NCBI RefSeq assembly: GCF_016587435.1
Contig: NZ_BNJJ01000001.1
Location: 372,001-436,000, forward strand
DNA length: 64,000 nucleotides
Source: Dictyobacter formicarum
Lineage (GTDB): Bacteria; Chloroflexota; Ktedonobacteria; Ktedonobacterales; Ktedonobacteraceae
Reading direction: 5' to 3'
The notes below the pieces were generated by a model that saw nothing but the letters and a program-made list of their open reading frames with translations, was not told the origin of the DNA and ran no database searches. The position numbers and the translations under genes were made by a program. Position 1 is the first letter of the stretch; each line of letters starts with the position of its first letter. Below, piece by piece: positions 16,660 to 25,259 of the stretch.

Positions 16660-16849
16660 GCTCACATTGGGAACATAGTTGATTATCTTGAGAGAAATGA
16701 AATGGGTCTGGACGCAGAGGGATGCGTGCAGCATGCCACAGATGGGTTGCTCCTGGTGAAACGATCTCCGGCATGCTACCTGAGATCGTTCCCATACATG
16801 AGATCAGGCAGAAACCGTCTCCCCTCGGTTGTGTGTGAACATGGCATGG

Positions 16850-18241
16850 CTAGGCTGTACGGTGGGTTCGTGGCGTCTCGTCCTCAATCGTGCTCCAGAG
16901 GGATTGCATGCCGTATTCTCCGATTTCTGCTCGCCTGGCACGCGTTTCTGCTCGGACCTGTGCCGCAAGAGTAAACTGTGTCGCATCCAGTTCCAGGCCG
17001 AGTTCCGCCCGCGCCTGACGGACAGCAGTCTCAGTCGGCACATCAGGAATCGCAATCTCACGGGCCAGCCTCGGCTCCTCTTCCAGATCGAGCAAGGTGG
17101 ATCGTGTGACCGTCGCGATCGCACGCAATGTGCGCTCAATATCTGCAAGGCTGTACTGACGCTCCGCCGGGGTTTCCTCGACGATCTCTTGAATCTGATC
17201 CATGATGCGATCAATCTCGGCATCCCCATAAAAGTTCAAGGCCCGTACCTGCGTGAGCAGATTATCCAGTTGTCTGACCGATTGATAGGCAAAGCTTTCT
17301 CCCGAGCGCCGTTGGAGCGTGGCGAGCACATCACAGGCAACCGTGTAGGTAAGATGACGCAACTGGCTGACAACCGATGAAAGAAAACTATCGAGGGCGG
17401 AATCAACACGTTCCTGCGCATGCATGCGCAGATCATGCTCAAGCACAGAACGCTGCCATTCTCGCCCTTGGGCCTGCGATCGGGCAAGATCCACAGAGAA
17501 CGAATCCCCATCATCCTCACGTTCATGGTCATCTGAAACGTCATGGTTCACCCCCGTAGGCCCAAGCTGTGAGAAGCTATCGATCAGCACGTATCGAAAA
17601 TCGAAGGTTTCGCGAATGTGCTCTGGGGACGGAATCTGAGCACTAATTCGATTACAGTAGGTGGCGACAAACCGTTCTTGCGTTTCTGTGATCAGTTCCG
17701 GGTGGGTTCCGCGCAAACGCCGATAGGTGTCAGCCGCAATCACTTCATATTCAGCCAGCACCTGACGGGTGAGAATGCGATGATTGGCGACAATATCATC
17801 ACGCAACGCGTCATACTGCACTTTCAACGACTCCGTTGCATCCCGCCAGGCGACATAGGCCGACGAGGGAACAAATGCTCCGAGCTCGGTTCGGAATGAT
17901 CGCTCCTTCAGGGCATGCCTGGCACCGCTTTCTATGCGCGCGAGGGCCTTCATATACGCGATCGGTAGTAAGCGCTTCTCGCCGAGAACAAGCCACCTGG
18001 ACAGTTTTTCCCTCACCGTCTCATCTTCAACCCGTACCCCAATGTCTTCGAGCACCAGGCGCGTCGAAAATCGACAACGTCGAATATGCAATCGCACGAG
18101 CACACCATCCTGAAGAAGGCGCCGCCAATCAATCAACTCAAACGAGCGTGCACCAAAAAGCGTAGCAATCGTCTGTCTTCGCTGTGATTCGGGATGGGAC
18201 CCTCCTTGCTCGGATTGGAGAGGCTGGTTGTTGTTTGTCAT
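16850..18241 (-). CDS. DUF3150-like helical protein
   Basis: A 463-residue, largely alpha-helical, charged protein. The N-terminal third (L-L-Q-D-G-V-L-V-R-L-H-I-R-R-C-R, then L-V-L-G-E-K-R-L-L-P and S-F-R-T-E-L-G-A-F-V-P) resembles DUF3150 proteins. In mobile elements and phages these are encoded beside AAA+ ATPases and vWA proteins. Here the gene is directly downstream of a Ycf46-type AAA+ gene (145 bp gap), which supports the reading. The C-terminal half is coiled coil. The role is probably as a substrate or adaptor of the ATPase. The ribosome site is weak (GAGG followed by T6). Confidence 0.5.
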   Translation of the reverse strand: MTNNNQPLQSEQGGSHPESQRRQTIATLFGARSFELIDWRRLLQDGVLVRLHIRRCRFSTRLVLEDIGVRVEDETVREKLSRWLVLGEKRLLPIAYMKALARIESGARHALKERSFRTELGAFVPSSAYVAWRDATESLKVQYDALRDDIVANHRILTRQVLAEYEVIAADTYRRLRGTHPELITETQERFVATYCNRISAQIPSPEHIRETFDFRYVLIDSFSQLGPTGVNHDVSDDHEREDDGDSFSVDLARSQAQGREWQRSVLEHDLRMHAQERVDSALDSFLSSVVSQLRHLTYTVACDVLATLQRRSGESFAYQSVRQLDNLLTQVRALNFYGDAEIDRIMDQIQEIVEETPAERQYSLADIERTLRAIATVTRSTLLDLEEEPRLAREIAIPDVPTETAVRQARAELGLELDATQFTLAAQVRAETRARRAEIGEYGMQSLWSTIEDETPRTHRTA

Positions 18242-18386
18242 AAAAAACCTCGGATATCATCTGGAAACACGCATTTAGCAGAGACGCCATTTCCAGGCAC
18301 TGCCTACGCATCTCGCTCCTCATAGGAAAAACGAGACAACAACAAACCACAACAATACATGTACATTGTTCAATTATGGAAAAGCA

Positions 18387-20237
18387 CTACATGCGACGCG
18401 ACGAACGCGCTTCTGAAAGGGAGGTGACAGGTCCTGCAGCCTGCTCATTTCCCGAGACGCCAGCACGTCGGCGTTCCCGTTCCTGAGCAGCCATGCCAGG
18501 AGGTAAAAAGCGGAGATTATTGCAAGCCTCGCGTGCCCGACGGGTGAAGGATTCAACAAGCGTCAACGTGACAGGTCGAACGTTTTCCAGCGCATCTTGA
18601 GCATCTTGCACGCTGATAGTCGAGCGCCCATTCCAACGAGCAAGTAAACGCGCCTCTTTCACCAGTGCCTCCAGATCTGCAGCGCTATAATTGTGCGTTT
18701 GCCCGGCAAGCAGCTCAATGGCCTCCGGCTCGAAGGTCGCCTCTTGCAGGCGAGCCTGTACCATCAGCATGCTTCGGCGCGCGTCCGGGTCAGGACATAG
18801 CACCGGAAACACGACATCAAAACGACCCGGTCGAAGCAGTGCCGCATCCAGCAACTCGGGATGATTGGTCGCACCCACCACGATGACCCGACCGCGTAAG
18901 GACTCATCTCCCATAAATTGCAGGAGCGCCCCAAACAGATTGGCAGCCACCGGGCTCCCCGAGGTATTGCCGCGCTGGGAGACCAGCGTTTGATCAATTT
19001 CATCGATAAAAAGGATGGTTGGGGCAAGGCTCCGTGCCACATCAAACAGCTCCTGCAGATTGCGTTCAGAGGTGCCAACGATCCCTCCCAGAATATTGGC
19101 CATGCGCAGAGCAAGCGCGTTATACCCAAGTTCCTTCGCCGCAGCCTCCACATAGCGCGTTTTTCCATTCCCAGGAGGACCTACCAGCAAAATGCCTTTC
19201 GGCACATCCCGACGCCATCCCTGCCGCAGGGGAGCCATCACTTCCGCGCGGGTAAACTCGATCAACTGCTCCATGCCTCCAAGGCCTGCGAACCCTTCGG
19301 GCAAGGGATCGAGCATCACAATGGCCTCGCTATACTGCTGGCGAATAATCGCATCTTTGCGCGTCTTGACGAGCAGACGCGTGACTCCTGCTGTCTCGCC
19401 GTCACGTCCACTGGTCGCCCCTAACAGCAAGATATCTTCGACCTGTCGCAGGTCCAGCCCCGCCGTATTACGAGCAAGATCCTCCATTGTCAGGTCAACC
19501 AGCGCAATCGGATCCTCTCGGCGGTGCTCTTCAAGGTACCAGCGGATATAGGACAGGCGCGTCTGCTCATCGGGCAACGACTCTTCGATCACTTTATAGC
19601 CACTGCTACTCGTGCGTAAGTCGGGATGCAGATCGCTCAGTCGAGGCGTCAGTAGAAACACCGGGTTATCCTGCTTCCCCAGGCTACTATCCAATCCCCA
19701 GTACTGAAGTGTGGCCAGAACCGACAGTTGATCATCTCTCATCACTGCCTTACTGGTTGCTGGACAGATGAGATCGGCGCCATCTAGAATGACGGCCACA
19801 CGCCCTCTCATTTCCGGCCCCCCGGCGCGAAGCAGCGCTTCTAAAATGGCCAGAGCTTCCCGTGGCCGACGCGCACCACTGAAGACATCACTTGCTAGCG
19901 CCGTGCGACTAGAAAGGCCAGCGGCATCTAACGCCGCCGAAAGATCATCGTCAGAGGTGGGCACCGTCCAGTCAGGGCCCAGGAGTGCCAGAGCCTCGGT
20001 ACGCATCGAGGGCAGCGGGAATGTGATCCCGATGGCACGGTGATAATACGCGATGATAGTCCGGCGCTCGGTATGCAGGATACCCTGCATGAAGCGCAAT
20101 TGTGATGCCCCCCGCAAAGAGGTGACCCCATGGACATCGCCATAGAGAATGAAGCAGTGGCCTGCGCCTGCGCCAAAGAGCGTACTAAATTCACGATACC
20201 AGGCGGGCAGTGCCTCCTGCATCTGCTGATCCATCAT
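18387..20237 (-). CDS. Ycf46-type AAA+ ATPase
   Basis: About 616 residues. Start 20237 follows AAGGAG (20244-20249). A degenerate N-terminal ATPase-like half is followed by a full AAA+ module: Walker A V-G-P-P-G-N-G-K-T (about 351-359), Walker B I-L-F-I-D-E-I-D (about 405-412), second region of homology with A-T-N-H-P-E-L-L-D and arginine fingers L-L-R-P-G-R-F-D, and sensor 2. The split layout is that of Ycf46 and related proteins of cyanobacteria and plastids. It would act as a chaperone or remodelling ring. The genes for DUF2997 and DUF1257 (Ycf35) proteins lie immediately upstream, an association known from cyanobacteria, so they form a functional unit. The last 30 residues are Arg/Ser-rich. 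Confidence 0.8.
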   Translation of the reverse strand: MMDQQMQEALPAWYREFSTLFGAGAGHCFILYGDVHGVTSLRGASQLRFMQGILHTERRTIIAYYHRAIGITFPLPSMRTEALALLGPDWTVPTSDDDLSAALDAAGLSSRTALASDVFSGARRPREALAILEALLRAGGPEMRGRVAVILDGADLICPATSKAVMRDDQLSVLATLQYWGLDSSLGKQDNPVFLLTPRLSDLHPDLRTSSSGYKVIEESLPDEQTRLSYIRWYLEEHRREDPIALVDLTMEDLARNTAGLDLRQVEDILLLGATSGRDGETAGVTRLLVKTRKDAIIRQQYSEAIVMLDPLPEGFAGLGGMEQLIEFTRAEVMAPLRQGWRRDVPKGILLVGPPGNGKTRYVEAAAKELGYNALALRMANILGGIVGTSERNLQELFDVARSLAPTILFIDEIDQTLVSQRGNTSGSPVAANLFGALLQFMGDESLRGRVIVVGATNHPELLDAALLRPGRFDVVFPVLCPDPDARRSMLMVQARLQEATFEPEAIELLAGQTHNYSAADLEALVKEARLLARWNGRSTISVQDAQDALENVRPVTLTLVESFTRRAREACNNLRFLPPGMAAQERERRRAGVSGNEQAAGPVTSLSEARSSRRM

Positions 20238-20255
20238 GATTCTCTCCTTCAACAC

Positions 20256-20288
20256 AAAAATGGGAAGATGGCTTGTGGCCATCTTCCC
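20256..20288 (-). terminator. Terminator-like hairpin before the AAA+ gene (attenuator candidate)
   Basis: A perfect 11-bp stem (GGGAAGATGGC on the plus strand, loop TTGTG) is followed on the minus strand by CATTTTTG. The run of T ends 6 nt before the AAGGAG of the AAA+ gene, leaving no space for a promoter. Confidence 0.75.
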
Positions 20289-20315
20289 GCTACACGCATA
20301 GTTCTCTATACCCTG

Positions 20316-20612
20316 TCAGGGACAAACGTAGGCCTGACACTCAGTCATGACGATACCCAGTGCTTCGAGCAGAGCAAAGTATCGATCACGATCAAAATCA
20401 AGATCCTTGTCGCCATCGGCGTCCCATGCTCGATCAGGGCGCCCCTGTTCCCACAGCACACAGTGTTCACAGGTGCCAATTTTGTAGGAGGCATCGGCGT
20501 CGATCGAGACATGAAGCACTGGGGCTCGTACCGCCTCCCTTAGCGTGTCATCTCCACCGATAATGCCCGACCATTCCGATGGCAGGTGGAGAGAAAATTC
20601 TGGTGCGGTCAT
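20316..20612 (-). CDS. Acidic 98-residue protein with paired cysteines
   Basis: The start at 20612 follows GGAGGG. The 98-residue protein has C-E-H-C in the middle and C-x5-C at the C-terminus, and an acidic stretch D-A-D-G-D-K-D-L-D-F-D. It could bind metal. I do not recognise a family. In cyanobacteria the comparable Ycf46/Ycf35 neighbourhood contains a ferredoxin, but this protein lacks the ferredoxin Cys spacing. Its start lies 3 nt after the stop of the DUF2997-like gene, so translation is coupled. Confidence 0.6.
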   Translation of the reverse strand: MTAPEFSLHLPSEWSGIIGGDDTLREAVRAPVLHVSIDADASYKIGTCEHCVLWEQGRPDRAWDADGDKDLDFDRDRYFALLEALGIVMTECQAYVCP

Positions 20613-20615
20613 CGC

Positions 20616-20861
20616 TTATCCCTCCACGTGTGCTTCTTGATCGGTCTCAAATGCAGCATTGAGTTCCTGCAGTAAGCCCTCTGCGCCCAGCAGTTCTGGC
20701 TTGGGAGTCATGGCCGTTTGCTCAGGTTGCACGCCAAACTGAGCCAGCAGGGTATGCATCTGTTTCCCTGCAGCCAGACAGTCGGCGCCAGAAAAGTTGC
20801 TGAAATCGGTGGTGTACGACCCATCCTCCTTTACGGTGATATGAATTGTTTTAGGCTGCAT
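20616..20861 (-). CDS. DUF2997-like small protein
   Basis: An 81-residue protein from ATG 20861 with AGGAGG 5 nt upstream. Residues 1-50 read K-T-I-H-I-T-V-K-E-D-G-S-Y and F-S-G-A-D-C-L-A-A-G-K, which fits DUF2997 (beta hairpin, then F-x-G-x-x-C). A C-terminal extension of about 30 residues is specific to this copy. The start overlaps the end of the DUF1257-like gene by 11 bp. DUF2997 and DUF1257 genes are neighbours in cyanobacteria as well, always with unknown function. Confidence 0.7.
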   Translation of the reverse strand: MQPKTIHITVKEDGSYTTDFSNFSGADCLAAGKQMHTLLAQFGVQPEQTAMTPKPELLGAEGLLQELNAAFETDQEAHVEG

Positions 20862-21330
20862 AGATTCCTCCTGTAATCGTAATCTGATCATCCATCTGCT
20901 GGGTGCTCACCTGGTAGTTCATCTGCTTGAGTACCGCCATGTGGGCAAGAGCCGTGTATTTTTGGACAATCACCTGCTGCACCTGCTGATAGAAGTGCTC
21001 ATCCACAGCCCAGGGATCCCCCAGGAACTTCAGCGCGCCCGTTTCATCGATGACCAACCCGATGCCACGCGGCAACGCTTCTCCTCTCGGCTTCCCAGGC
21101 CGTATCGGAATATGGAGGGCCAGCCCGGTATTTGCCGGTTGTTCTACTCCATAATAGGTGTAGTAGGAGGACCGGACCTCGCCATCGTACTGCTTCGCGG
21201 TCAACACCACTGCCTGGTGAAGAAGCTTCATACAGGGATGCTGTGCCGCAGCAGACACATCGCCTTGCTGGAGCAATGGCGGCAGTCCATTGAATACGAG
21301 ATGTGTTTTTCCTTCTTCAATATGGCTCAT
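20851..21330 (-). CDS. DUF1257 (Ycf35-like) protein
   Basis: A 159-residue protein. ATG 21330 follows AAGGAG (21341-21346) by 10 nt. The C-terminal part is diagnostic: G-I-G-L-V-I-D-E-T-G, L-G-D-P-W-A-V-D, V-I-V-Q-K-Y-T-A-L-A-H-M-A-V-L and a final beta strand D-D-Q-I-T-I-T-G. This matches DUF1257 proteins, whose plastid member is Ycf35. No biochemical role is established. The overlap with the DUF2997-like gene and closeness to the Ycf46-type ATPase define a conserved module here transplanted into a mobile, non-photosynthetic context. Confidence 0.75.
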   Translation of the reverse strand: MSHIEEGKTHLVFNGLPPLLQQGDVSAAAQHPCMKLLHQAVVLTAKQYDGEVRSSYYTYYGVEQPANTGLALHIPIRPGKPRGEALPRGIGLVIDETGALKFLGDPWAVDEHFYQQVQQVIVQKYTALAHMAVLKQMNYQVSTQQMDDQITITGGIYAA

Positions 21331-21382
21331 GATTCTTTCACTCCTTGTGTGTGAATGCGATGCACACATGTCTCACCAATAC

Positions 21383-21405
21383 AAAAAGCGCAGCATGAGC
21401 TGCGC
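21383..21405 (-). terminator. Terminator-like hairpin in the DUF1257 leader
   Basis: A perfect 7-bp GC stem (GCGCAGC / GCTGCGC, loop 4 nt) is followed on the minus strand by TTTTTGT. The ribosome site starts 36 nt later, with a second small hairpin (TGTGTG / CACACA, about 21347-21367) in between. Confidence 0.7.
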
Positions 21406-21624
21406 CAAGAAAAAGCAACGAGCACGATGTGGAGGGGCACGAGGCCACGCCAGAAACTGACCAAAAACCTTCATCATGAGAGAACCTCACTCATAGGAGT
21501 CAGAGGAATACAATCGTGGAGAGAACAGCGCTGCGACCAGACGGTTCGACAGACGAACCGGGCATTGCATGGCTGAGGACAAACAGTTCAACTCTTGAGA
21601 AGAGAAATGGGAGCGTCTGGCTAT

Positions 21625-21828
21625 TTATTGAAGGGGAGTTCCTGACGCTAGCAATGCATTGAGTGTTGACTGCTTGATTCGATACGCCTGCCGTTTCCCT
21701 ACATGTGGGAGGGAAACCGCTTCCAGAGTACCGAACTTAATCCAACGCCGCACCGTCGTGTCGTCGACGCGTAGTTGGGCCGCAACTTCCTGAACAGTTA
21801 ATAATGTATCTTCATGAGGATTCGACAT
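21625..21828 (-). CDS. Excisionase-type helix-turn-helix protein
   Basis: A 67-residue protein from ATG 21828 with AAGGAG upstream. L-L-T-V-Q-E-V-A-A-Q-L-R-V-D-D-T-T-V-R-R-W-I-K followed by G-K-R-Q-A-Y-R-I-K is the MerR-like winged helix of the excisionase/HTH_17 family. Such small proteins act as recombination directionality factors or as regulators of mobile elements. It sits upstream of the DUF1257-DUF2997-AAA+ genes and may control them. No integrase partner is adjacent. Confidence 0.85.
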   Translation of the reverse strand: MSNPHEDTLLTVQEVAAQLRVDDTTVRRWIKFGTLEAVSLPHVGKRQAYRIKQSTLNALLASGTPLQ

Positions 21829-22121
21829 GGGTTCCTTCTCCTTTTTTCCGTAAAAACAGTGTGTGACGAACCATCTTTATCATGGGACAGCGTAGAATGA
21901 ATGAACAGTGAGTTGCCCGACCGTTTCTCACACAAAAACAGGCAAGGGAATATGTAAGTGTGTGTGGGAGGGCTCCGAATCAACGGCAGGAAATGCTTTC
22001 CATGCATCGTGGCTGACCTTTCAAAGGCAAAAATGGGCTTGCTGTACGATGAAGAGTTGCGCGTGGGATTGAGAGATCAGGGCAAGCGAAAGGCATGCAT
22101 ATAGGGGGTCGAAAAAAGGGA

Positions 22122-22607
22122 TCATCTATGAGGAACTTTTCGCTGCTTCAATGTTGGGCGTATACGAGCATACCAACAATGCAGACAGATGCCTACCAGT
22201 GCTATGACCAGAAAAAGCACCGCCAGAGCAATCTCTACTGCATTGTTGAGCACCTCGTCGGTAAGGGACGGCAACGTGATGAAATGCCAGGTGAACAGCG
22301 TCTCGAGCACCACGCGAAACACGTCGATGAGATGAGGGCGCATACCTTGCAGGGAAAGGAGGCGAAGCACCTCAGTTCCCCATTCTTTTCCAGTATCTGC
22401 AAGGCGTCCCTGTTTGCCTTTCTGGCGTATCAACGCCTCTGTGATACTGCTTGCGGCACCAACACCCAAGACATCCAGAATCTCTTGCAAATGAAGGAGC
22501 GTGGCCGGTTTGAGTTCCAGTTGTCTCCACATTTCCTGAAGTTCTTTTTTTGCCTCACTCTTATGCTGAGGAAACCCACGCATCTGGCTGGTTGATTTTC
22601 GAGACAT
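22122..22607 (-). CDS. Single-pass membrane protein, copy 2 of a tandem pair
   Basis: A 161-residue protein. ATG 22607 has AGGAGG 6 nt upstream. It begins M-S-R-K-S-T-S and has a helical cytoplasmic part with L-E-L-K-P-A-T-L-L-H-L-Q-E-I-L, then a C-terminal membrane segment (A-V-E-I-A-L-A-V-L-F-L-V-I-A-L-V) and a short basic tail. The next gene upstream (22687-23181) has the same layout, the same M-S-R-K start and the same leader sequence GGAGGATC, so the two are tandem duplicates. The family is unknown. Confidence 0.65.
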   Translation of the reverse strand: MSRKSTSQMRGFPQHKSEAKKELQEMWRQLELKPATLLHLQEILDVLGVGAASSITEALIRQKGKQGRLADTGKEWGTEVLRLLSLQGMRPHLIDVFRVVLETLFTWHFITLPSLTDEVLNNAVEIALAVLFLVIALVGICLHCWYARIRPTLKQRKVPHR

Positions 22608-22686
22608 GTGATCCTCCTAGTCCTGGCGTTTGAGAAAGACAGCACATGAAAAACGCAGAAGAACAGCAGTGCGATGAGGGAAAGGT

Positions 22687-23181
22687 CTATTTATGGGGCG
22701 GCACGTTCACACTCTGTCCATACTTTGATGCCTGATGATGGTGATAGGCCAGCAGCAAACAACAAAACACGAGCAAGACACTGAGCGCCAGCACACAGGC
22801 AGCCATAGAGTTCAGCAAGAACGGCCCCTGCACAAAGGACCAGGTCAGACAAGCATCGATCAGAAGCCGACCCGTCTCAAGAATATGCTGGCATCCCTCT
22901 TCTAAAAATGTCAGCCGGAGTTCCTCGCTGATCCACCCCCAGACAGATCGGATCACCTTTTGCTCCTCATGTTGCAGTTCTAAGTCTAGAGCCGTCGTCG
23001 CAGCCAGAGCAAGTCCCACTCCTTCAGCCTGCAGCAGATGCTCAAGATGATCTCTAGTCTGTGGGAGCAGTTTCAAGGAATGCCACCGGGCTTCTAGATC
23101 CTGCGCCGAAATGGCCGGATCACGTTTCGTAGGATGGGAACGACGATGATGCGAAGCATGGGTTGAATGCTTTCGAGACAT
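22687..23181 (-). CDS. Single-pass membrane protein, copy 1 of a tandem pair
   Basis: A 164-residue protein. ATG 23181 is chosen because GGAGGATCC lies just upstream; the longer reading to 23304 has no ribosome site. It begins M-S-R-K-H-S-T-H, has a His/Arg-rich stretch, then L-K-L-L-P-Q-T-R-D-H-L-E-H-L-L and a C-terminal membrane segment (A-A-C-V-L-A-L-S-V-L-L-V-F-C-C-L-L-L). It is paralogous to the following gene. A monotopic cytoplasmic domain anchored at its C-terminus is the likely topology. Confidence 0.65.
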   Translation of the reverse strand: MSRKHSTHASHHRRSHPTKRDPAISAQDLEARWHSLKLLPQTRDHLEHLLQAEGVGLALAATTALDLELQHEEQKVIRSVWGWISEELRLTFLEEGCQHILETGRLLIDACLTWSFVQGPFLLNSMAACVLALSVLLVFCCLLLAYHHHQASKYGQSVNVPPHK

Positions 23182-23339
23182 ATGGATCCTCCATATTCTG
23201 CTTGCTTGACTAGTGCAAGCGTCCTTTTCGAATACTGGATATGTAGGGGAACAACCTGAAAAACAGGTGAAAAAAAAGCGTAGAGACTGGAAGCGTTGCG
23301 GCACATGGCATAGGGAAGAGGAATGGTAGGCAGTGAGAG

Positions 23340-24959
23340 TTAGCGAAGTGAGCCCAGATAGTGATGAATCAACGACACAGCAACCGCGCCATCACCGGTA
23401 GCGCTGGCAACGCGCTTTATGGACGCTGCCCGCACGTCTCCAACGGCAAAGATGCCAGGAATGCTAGTTTCCAGGAGGAGCGGATCGCGATCAAGCGACC
23501 ATTGATCCCCTTTGGCCTGCGGGCCTGTCAACACAAAACCAGCCTGATCCCTTAGAAATGCATCAGGCAGCCAAGATGTGGAGGGGGTGGCTCCAATAAA
23601 AATGAACAGAGCGGCAGCCTCAACGAGCCGTTCGGTCCCTGTAGTATTCTCACGCAAACGGAGGTGCTCGAGGTGCTCCTCGCCGAAACAACTGGCAACT
23701 TCCGTATGTGTTTCAACTGTAATATTGTCCCTGAGCGCAATTTCCTGCAGCAAGTAGGACGACATACTCTCTTCCAGCGATGCCCCGCGCACAAGTAGGG
23801 TGACGTGCTGCGCATAATCGGCAAAGTAGAGTGCTGCCTGCCCCGCCGAATTGGCCCCACCGACAACGAAGACCTGTCGGCCCTGACAGGCAGCAGCCTC
23901 GGTCATCGCAGCGCCATAATACACGCCACTGCCCGTCAATCGATCCAGGTCAGGCACCGCAAGCGTGCGATAGGACACACCGGTTGCCAGGACAAGCGCA
24001 TAGCATCCAAGCTCACTGCCATCAGCAAGCGTGACATAGCGATAGGGGTCGGCCACCCGCATCCCAACGACCTCTTGCGGAGAAAGCATATGCGCTCCCA
24101 GACGCGCCGCCTGGGCACTTCCACGTATGGCAAGCTCGGCTCCCGGTAGACCAATCGGAAATCCCAGGTAATTTTCAATACGAGAGCTCATGCCAGCCTG
24201 ACCACCCGGCACATCCCGTTCGATCACCGCGGTACGCAATCCTTCCGATGCACCGTACACAGCCGACGCAAGACCAGCGGGGCCGGCGCCAATGATGATC
24301 AAATCGTAAAATGGGATCTCGCTGTGCATTGTCAATCCCAGTTTCTCCGCAAGCTGGGCCAGCGTCGGTTGAGAGAGCACCGATCCATCAGAAAATTGGA
24401 GTATGGGAAATTGGAGAGGCGCACCACCATGCTCTACCATTTGCCGCGCTTCTGAATGTGTTTCAAGATCGACCCATTGAAAAGGGATCGCATGGCGAGC
24501 AAGGAAGTCTTTGACCTGATGAGAGGCCGCCGACCAGCGATGGCCGGTGACGCGAATCCCATGAAAAAGTGGCGAGCAGGCCACGTCACGCTCCTGGCTA
24601 AGCAGCGCATCAAGGACAGGGAAGAAAAAATCTTCTGGCGGCACACAGGTGCTCAGAAGAGCATCAACTTTCACGTGCAGGACACCCAACGATTCCGGCG
24701 CCTGTTGATCTGTGACCAGCAGACATTTTGCGGTTGGCACATGGTGTTTGGCCTGTTCTAAGAAGGTGACGCCAGCCATATCTGGCAGATGTTGATCCAC
24801 CATCAAGAGAACAACGGGAACCTGCAATTGCCTCAGGGACAGAAGCATGTCTAGCGCCTGGTCGCCGCGCTGGCATTGAATCACCTGATACTCGCGATAG
24901 CGTGAAGCAAGGTCGAGTGGAGAGAACGTCTTTCCAACGGTAAAGAAAACCTGTTGCAT
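23340..24959 (-). CDS. Receiver-glutaredoxin-thioredoxin reductase fusion
   Basis: A 539-residue protein with AAGGAGG 5 nt before the ATG. Residues 1-125 resemble a response-regulator receiver (V-V-L-L-M-V-D-Q-H-L-P-D-M-A-G), 130-205 a glutaredoxin-like domain without the C-x-x-C pair, and 215-539 a thioredoxin reductase: L-I-I-I-G-A-G-P-A-G-L-A-S-A, then G-R-Q-V-F-V-V-G-G-A-N-S-A-G and G-I-F-A-V-G-D-V-R. The redox-active C-A-T-C motif of TrxB is absent; that position reads Y-Y-G-A-A-M-T-E-A. Fusions of this type are known as FAD-dependent oxidoreductases in actinobacteria and Chloroflexota. With both Cys pairs lost, it probably senses redox or nucleotide state or transfers electrons to an unknown partner. 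Confidence 0.85.
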   Translation of the reverse strand: MQQVFFTVGKTFSPLDLASRYREYQVIQCQRGDQALDMLLSLRQLQVPVVLLMVDQHLPDMAGVTFLEQAKHHVPTAKCLLVTDQQAPESLGVLHVKVDALLSTCVPPEDFFFPVLDALLSQERDVACSPLFHGIRVTGHRWSAASHQVKDFLARHAIPFQWVDLETHSEARQMVEHGGAPLQFPILQFSDGSVLSQPTLAQLAEKLGLTMHSEIPFYDLIIIGAGPAGLASAVYGASEGLRTAVIERDVPGGQAGMSSRIENYLGFPIGLPGAELAIRGSAQAARLGAHMLSPQEVVGMRVADPYRYVTLADGSELGCYALVLATGVSYRTLAVPDLDRLTGSGVYYGAAMTEAAACQGRQVFVVGGANSAGQAALYFADYAQHVTLLVRGASLEESMSSYLLQEIALRDNITVETHTEVASCFGEEHLEHLRLRENTTGTERLVEAAALFIFIGATPSTSWLPDAFLRDQAGFVLTGPQAKGDQWSLDRDPLLLETSIPGIFAVGDVRAASIKRVASATGDGAVAVSLIHHYLGSLR

Positions 24960-25005
24960 TAGAGCCTCCTTGAAGTGGTATGGAACTACCTATCGTTTTT
25001 TCAAT

Positions 25006-25053
25006 AAAAAGGCTGCTTACACCACTGCGCCAGGCACAGAGGACGCAAGCAGC
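25006..25053 (-). terminator. Imperfect terminator before the TrxR fusion gene
   Basis: On the minus strand the arms AAGCAGC (25047-25053) and GCTGCTT (25012-25018) pair over a GC-rich loop and are followed by CCTTTTTATT. It lies about 35 nt upstream of the ribosome site of the fusion gene. Confidence 0.5.
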
Positions 25054-25259
25054 TTAAAAAATGAAACAGCAGCATACGAGAAACAGAACAACGAAGCGAG
25101 AATAAAGGAGGATGCTGGGAAAGTAGGAACCATCGCAGTGCTTGAAGAAGAGAACCATGCGGCAGAGGGAAAACGAAGAAGGGGGAGAGAAAACACGCTG
25201 ATTGACGTTCACCTTGTGAACAGAAAGCGCATGCTCATGCTGTCATTTTTGATAAGCGA

